Shown here: positions 22,485 to 25,845 of the stretch, in pieces
Position numbering within the stretch: position 1 is the stretch's first letter
Layout of the letters: every line of letters starts with the position of its first letter
Assembly: GCA_024636985.1 (NCBI GenBank)
Contig: JAGXFY010000012.1
Coordinates: forward strand, 1-25,845
Origin: Petrocella sp024636985
GTDB lineage: Bacteria > Bacillota > Clostridia > Lachnospirales > Vallitaleaceae
DNA: 25,845 bases
Reading direction: 5' to 3'
Position numbers and translations under genes: made by a program
The notes under the pieces: model-generated
What the model was told of the DNA's origin: nothing
What the model saw: the letters and a program-made list of their open reading frames with translations, nothing else
Database searches by the model: none

Positions 22485-23393
22485 ATGTTTAGCATACATG
22501 ATTTAAAAGGCGTGATTCCACCGATTATCACGCCGGTAGATGAAAATGAAAAGGTGGATGAAGAAGGGCTTAAGAGGGTCATTGACTATGTTCTTGAAGG
22601 CGGTGTCCATGGTATTTTTGTTCTTGGAAGCAATGGTGAGTTCTATGCCCTTGATGAAGCCAGTCAGAAAAAAGCAGTTGAGATCACCGTAGCCCATGTA
22701 GGCAAGCGAGTACCGGTTTACGCCGGAATTGGCGCAATCACCACCAGTGCTTGTATAAAAACAGCCCAAATGGCTGAAGCGGCAGGTGCAGATGCGGTCA
22801 CTTTACTGACCCCTATGTTTATCAATCCCAATGAAGAAGAGATGTTTCATCATTTTAAAGCCGTAGCAGACGCTATTAAAATACCGGTAATCTTATATAA
22901 CAATCCCGGTAAAACCACCAACAATATTTCTCCAGTCTTACTTAGAAAGCTGGCTCAAATAGAAAATATTATTGGCGTAAAGAATACATCTTTAGATTTT
23001 GCACAAACCATTGAATACATTAGAGTAACGGAAGACATTTCAAGCTTTAAGGTTCTAAGCGGAACAGATTATTATATCTATGGTACTTTAGCTTATGGTG
23101 GTGTGGGATGTGTTGCCGGTACCGCTAATGTGGCACCTAAACTGGTCGTATCCATCTATGAAAAATATATGGCTGGCGATTTAAAAGGGGCCATGGAAGA
23201 CCAATACAAGCTTATACCCCTAAGAAATACCTACAGCTATGGTAGTTTTCCTGTGGTGATGAAGGATTGTATGAACCTGCTAGGTCTAAAGGTGGGTCAT
23301 CCTATTAAGCCTATAAACCATTGTAGTGAAAGTAGAATGAATGACATAAGAAAAGTACTTGTGGAATTGGACTTGATTGAACCCTCGATTTGA
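22485..23393 (+). CDS. DapA-family lyase, proposed 5-dehydro-4-deoxyglucarate aldolase
   Basis: Class I (Schiff-base) lyase of 302 residues from the dihydrodipicolinate synthase/N-acetylneuraminate lyase family. It has the carboxylate-binding GSNGE (48-52), the catalytic tyrosine Y138 in LYNNPG and the Schiff-base lysine K166 in GVKNTS. In this cluster it should act on 5-dehydro-4-deoxyglucarate. Some family members decarboxylate and dehydrate that compound to 2-oxoglutarate semialdehyde. However, garR and garK beside it need tartronate semialdehyde and glycerate, and no semialdehyde dehydrogenase is present, so retro-aldol cleavage to pyruvate plus tartronate semialdehyde is the better inference. 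AAGGAGG precedes ATG 22485. Automatic annotation may call it DapA; a lysine-pathway role is unlikely here. Confidence 0.85.
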   Translation: MFSIHDLKGVIPPIITPVDENEKVDEEGLKRVIDYVLEGGVHGIFVLGSNGEFYALDEASQKKAVEITVAHVGKRVPVYAGIGAITTSACIKTAQMAEAAGADAVTLLTPMFINPNEEEMFHHFKAVADAIKIPVILYNNPGKTTNNISPVLLRKLAQIENIIGVKNTSLDFAQTIEYIRVTEDISSFKVLSGTDYYIYGTLAYGGVGCVAGTANVAPKLVVSIYEKYMAGDLKGAMEDQYKLIPLRNTYSYGSFPVVMKDCMNLLGLKVGHPIKPINHCSESRMNDIRKVLVELDLIEPSI

Positions 23394-23407
23394 AAGGTGA
23401 TGGATGG

Positions 23408-24655
23408 ATGAAAACAATGAGAGAAGATGGTAATACAATTATAAGGAGCGCCATAGAAGCCGTATTGCCGGAAGCGGCAGTAATCAAAGCCCTTGAAAAT
23501 AGGAAATTCTCAGGAAAAGTTGTGGTAATAGCAATTGGAAAAGCAGCATGGAATATGGCAAAAGCAACACAACTGACTTTGAATCAGCAAATAGATGCAG
23601 GTCTTGTCATCACCAAGTACGAGCATGCAAGGGGGCCCATTGACGGTTTTGAGATTGTTGAAGCCGGCCACCCGATTCCGGATGAAAATTCAGTATTAGG
23701 TGCTTCAAAGGCCATCGCATTGGTCGAAAATCTAAGTGAAGAAGACCATGTTATTTTCCTTGTATCAGGTGGTGGTTCAGCCCTTTTTGAAAAGCCAATG
23801 CCCGGTATTATGTTAGAAGACATCATGGATATAACGGAGCAACTCTTAGGATGTGGCGCTGATATTGTAGAGATTAACACGGTTAGAAAGCATCTATCAG
23901 GGGTGAAGGGTGGCAAATTCGCCCTACATTGTAAAAAAGCGTCTATTTTTGCCATAGTCCTATCCGATGTTATTGGTGATCGATTAGATGCCATAGCCTC
24001 AGGACCGGCTTATCCGGATGGATCCACCTCTGAAGAAGCCCTTAAAATCATTAATAAATATGATTTGACGGTTACAGATGAGATGTTAGAGGTTCTAAGC
24101 ATTGAGACACCGAAGGAAATAACCAACTGTGAAACGGTGATAACCGGTAGTGTCAGCGCTTTATGTGACGCTGCGTCTGAATCAGCAAAAGCTTTGGGTT
24201 ATCAGCCGATTATATTATCTTCCACCTTAGACTGCGAAGCCAAAGAGGCGGGTAAGTTTTTGTCCGCCATAGCACGAGAAATACATAGTCATAAAACCCA
24301 TCACAAAAAACCAATCGCCATGATTGTAGGTGGTGAAACAGTGGTAAGAATTATAGGTAAAGGCAAAGGTGGACGCAACCAGGAACTGGCCTTATCTGCA
24401 GCCCTAGGTATAGAAGGTCTTGAAGGTACTTTGATTTTCTCTGTCGGTTCAGATGGAACGGATGGTCCTACAGACGCTGCAGGGGGTATGGTGGACGGCA
24501 CCACCGCAATGAAAATCAGAGCAACCGGCATGGAACCGGAAGTTTATTTGGATAACAACGATTCTTATCATGCACTTCAAGCCAGTGGCGATCTCATTAT
24601 GACCGGTTCTACCGGTACCAACGTGAATGATCTCATTGTTCTGCTGTGTAAATAA
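23408..24655 (+). CDS. garK: Glycerate 2-kinase (MOFRL family)
   Basis: Cytosolic kinase of 415 residues that would phosphorylate D-glycerate to 2-phosphoglycerate with ATP, feeding glycolysis. It belongs to the DUF4147/MOFRL type rather than the GarK/GlxK fold of E. coli, so the symbol is functional. Visible motifs are VVIAIGKAAWNMAKA near the start, FLVSGGGSALFEKPM, LSDVIGDRLDAIASGPAYPD in the middle, and the C-terminal MOFRL segment GRNQELALSAAL followed by SVGSDGTDGPTDAAGG. ATG 23408 is chosen because AAAGG lies 10 nt upstream; an in-frame TTG at 23390 overlaps the stop of the lyase gene. Close spacing (14 nt) indicates the same transcript. Confidence 0.92.
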   Translation: MKTMREDGNTIIRSAIEAVLPEAAVIKALENRKFSGKVVVIAIGKAAWNMAKATQLTLNQQIDAGLVITKYEHARGPIDGFEIVEAGHPIPDENSVLGASKAIALVENLSEEDHVIFLVSGGGSALFEKPMPGIMLEDIMDITEQLLGCGADIVEINTVRKHLSGVKGGKFALHCKKASIFAIVLSDVIGDRLDAIASGPAYPDGSTSEEALKIINKYDLTVTDEMLEVLSIETPKEITNCETVITGSVSALCDAASESAKALGYQPIILSSTLDCEAKEAGKFLSAIAREIHSHKTHHKKPIAMIVGGETVVRIIGKGKGGRNQELALSAALGIEGLEGTLIFSVGSDGTDGPTDAAGGMVDGTTAMKIRATGMEPEVYLDNNDSYHALQASGDLIMTGSTGTNVNDLIVLLCK

Positions 24656-24718
24656 ATAATCGATATACAAGTAATTAGAAATATTTAGAAACATGTTTGC
24701 ATAAAGAAAGGTATTTCT

Positions 24719-25066
24719 ATGAAATGGATTAGACAGATTATCATATTACTCTTGATGGTTGTACTGGGTGAGGTCCTTAATAAAGTTTTTAAGATACCCA
24801 TACCAGGCAACATTATGGGTATGATACTTATGTTGCTGGCCCTTCAAACCGGTCTCGTCAAATTAGATCAAGTTGAAGGGATTAGCAAATTTCTACTGAA
24901 TCATCTTGCCATCTTGTTCATACCGGCAGGCGTTGGTTTGCTAGCTGTAACAGGCATGCTAAGAGAAAGCTGGCATATATTGGTTTTTATAGCCGTTGTT
25001 ACAACGATTCTGGTCATGGTGATGACGGCATTCGTGGTTCATGCTCTTAGGAGGTGGATGACATAG
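24719..25066 (+). CDS. lrgA: LrgA/CidA family small membrane protein
   Basis: Integral membrane protein of 115 residues with four hydrophobic segments, typical of the holin-like CidA/LrgA family. The diagnostic FKIPIPGNIMGMILMLLALQ lies near residues 22-41, followed by LLNHLAILFIPAGVGLL. In Staphylococcus these proteins were first linked to murein hydrolase control; the LrgAB pair of Bacillus subtilis (PftAB) takes up pyruvate, and the plant homologue PLGG1 moves glycolate and glycerate. Placement after glycerate and pyruvate-forming genes favours a transport role here. AAAGG lies before ATG 24719, and its stop overlaps the start region of lrgB. No terminator separates it from garK. Confidence 0.9.
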   Translation: MKWIRQIIILLLMVVLGEVLNKVFKIPIPGNIMGMILMLLALQTGLVKLDQVEGISKFLLNHLAILFIPAGVGLLAVTGMLRESWHILVFIAVVTTILVMVMTAFVVHALRRWMT

Positions 25067-25761
25067 ATATCCTGCTAACAGCACCCATTTTTTGGGTACT
25101 TATTTCCTTAATGGCATTTGAAATCGGCATTTGGATTAATAAGAAAACGAAAATATCACTACTGAATCCATTGTTAATTGCCATCATTCTGGTTATCCTT
25201 GTACTGACATTCTTAAATATAGATCTTGAAACATATAACCAAGGTGGGCAAATCATAAGCTTCTTCCTAGGACCTGCAACGGTTGCTTTGGCCGTGCCAC
25301 TTTATAAGAATAGAGCCTTGCTTAAAACAAATGGTATACCCATACTAGCAGGCATAACCGTCGGCTCCTTCGTGAGCATTCTATCGGTCATTCTACTGTC
25401 AAAGTTATTTGATATAGAGCATATATTAGGCCTATCTCTGGTGCCCAAATCTATAACAACACCAATTGGTATAGAAGTATCTAAGCAGATTGGCGGTATA
25501 CCGGAGATTACCGTAGCGGCCATTGTCATGACCGGCATTACCGGGGCCATCATAGCCAGACTTGTATTTAAAGTATTACGACTTAAGGATTCTGTCGCCA
25601 TCGGCGTGGCCATTGGCACATCAGCCCACGCCCTTGGAACGGGTGAAGCTATAAAAATGGGTGAAGTGGAAGGTGCCATGAGTGGCTTATCCATAGGTAT
25701 AGCAGGATTGGTAACCGTCATACTGGCGCCCTTGGTGATTCGAATGCTAGGTTATTATTAG
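25054..25761 (+). CDS. lrgB: LrgB/CidB family membrane protein
   Basis: Partner of LrgA, about 235 residues with several membrane segments; it includes the conserved LVPKSITTPIGIEVSKQIGG and the glycine/alanine-rich end GTSAHALGTGEAIKMGEVEGAMSGL, hallmarks of the family. Start is uncertain. The frame's GTG 25054 lies within the AGGAGG sequence (25049-25054), so it is a poor start. By alignment to typical LrgB N-termini (short leader before LL-x-TP), translation would begin near 25060-25066, where only an ATA (25063) is available, or by reinitiation from the lrgA stop at 25064-25066. Annotated coordinates follow the GTG. Together with LrgA it may export or import pyruvate or glycerate. Confidence 0.88.
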   Translation: MDDIDILLTAPIFWVLISLMAFEIGIWINKKTKISLLNPLLIAIILVILVLTFLNIDLETYNQGGQIISFFLGPATVALAVPLYKNRALLKTNGIPILAGITVGSFVSILSVILLSKLFDIEHILGLSLVPKSITTPIGIEVSKQIGGIPEITVAAIVMTGITGAIIARLVFKVLRLKDSVAIGVAIGTSAHALGTGEAIKMGEVEGAMSGLSIGIAGLVTVILAPLVIRMLGYY

Positions 25762-25845
25762 GTTACAGCAAAAGAAGTGTAGCTTCGCACGTTACACCTT
25801 GTTTAAATTTCAACATAAAAGGGGCTATCGGGAAATCAATGTCAT

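Noticed and set aside
1..25845. tRNA, rRNA, CRISPR array, complete insertion sequence or phage integrase.
   Set aside because: No cloverleaf, no rRNA-like segment, no regular spacer-repeat pattern and no transposase or recombinase motif was seen on either strand.
25762..25845. A further gene start after lrgB (ATG at about 25839) or a terminator (GTGTA/TACAC at about 25777-25797).
   Set aside because: Only a few bases of any frame are visible, and the 5-bp stem lacks a T-tract.

Overview
The window is AT-rich bacterial DNA with strong purine-rich Shine-Dalgarno sites (AGGAG/AAGGAG) and several textbook sigma-A promoters (TTGACA-N17-TACAAT). The gene families point to a monoderm Firmicute, most likely of the Clostridia. 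This is inferred from style and gene content; no rRNA, tRNA or other phylogenetic marker is present.

Layout. 1-1291: the end of a zinc/manganese-type ABC uptake operon (partial ATPase, then an ABC-3 permease). 1311-2867: an ABC-F ATPase, closed by a terminator at 2945-2993. 2994-4160: a gene-poor block packed with perfect hairpins, possible pseudoknots, an internal plus-strand terminator and a short motif repeated 3' of hairpins. It is the best candidate here for an undescribed structured RNA or a decayed element. 4172-6873: a promoter with two 12-bp direct repeats, then a run of six small same-strand genes of unknown function ending in a strong terminator. Two of these are tandem paralogues, and the last two carry frameshifts (one caused by an 8-bp tandem duplication). 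7007-8026: a membrane fatty acid desaturase with its own promoter. 8149-9096: an AEC-family transporter. 9089-13926 (minus): a TetR regulator, a membrane fusion protein and an RND pump in one overlapping operon.

14066-25761: a CdaR-type sugar-diacid regulator followed by a ten-gene hexarate (glucarate/galactarate) cluster: garR, gudD, tctC, tctB, tctA, garD, a DapA-family lyase, garK, lrgA, lrgB. Inferred logic: a tripartite tricarboxylate-type (TTT) transporter imports the diacid. GudD and GarD dehydrate glucarate and galactarate to 5-dehydro-4-deoxyglucarate. The DapA-family enzyme, filling the place of the missing GarL, splits it to pyruvate and tartronate semialdehyde. GarR reduces the latter to glycerate and a MOFRL-type kinase makes 2-phosphoglycerate. 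LrgA/LrgB may move pyruvate or glycerate. tctB is split by a -1 frame change exactly at a T TTT TTA heptamer, so it is either a homopolymer indel or programmed frameshifting. A strong hairpin between tctC and tctB probably lets the binding protein be made in excess.

No rRNA, tRNA, CRISPR array, intact insertion sequence or integrase was found.
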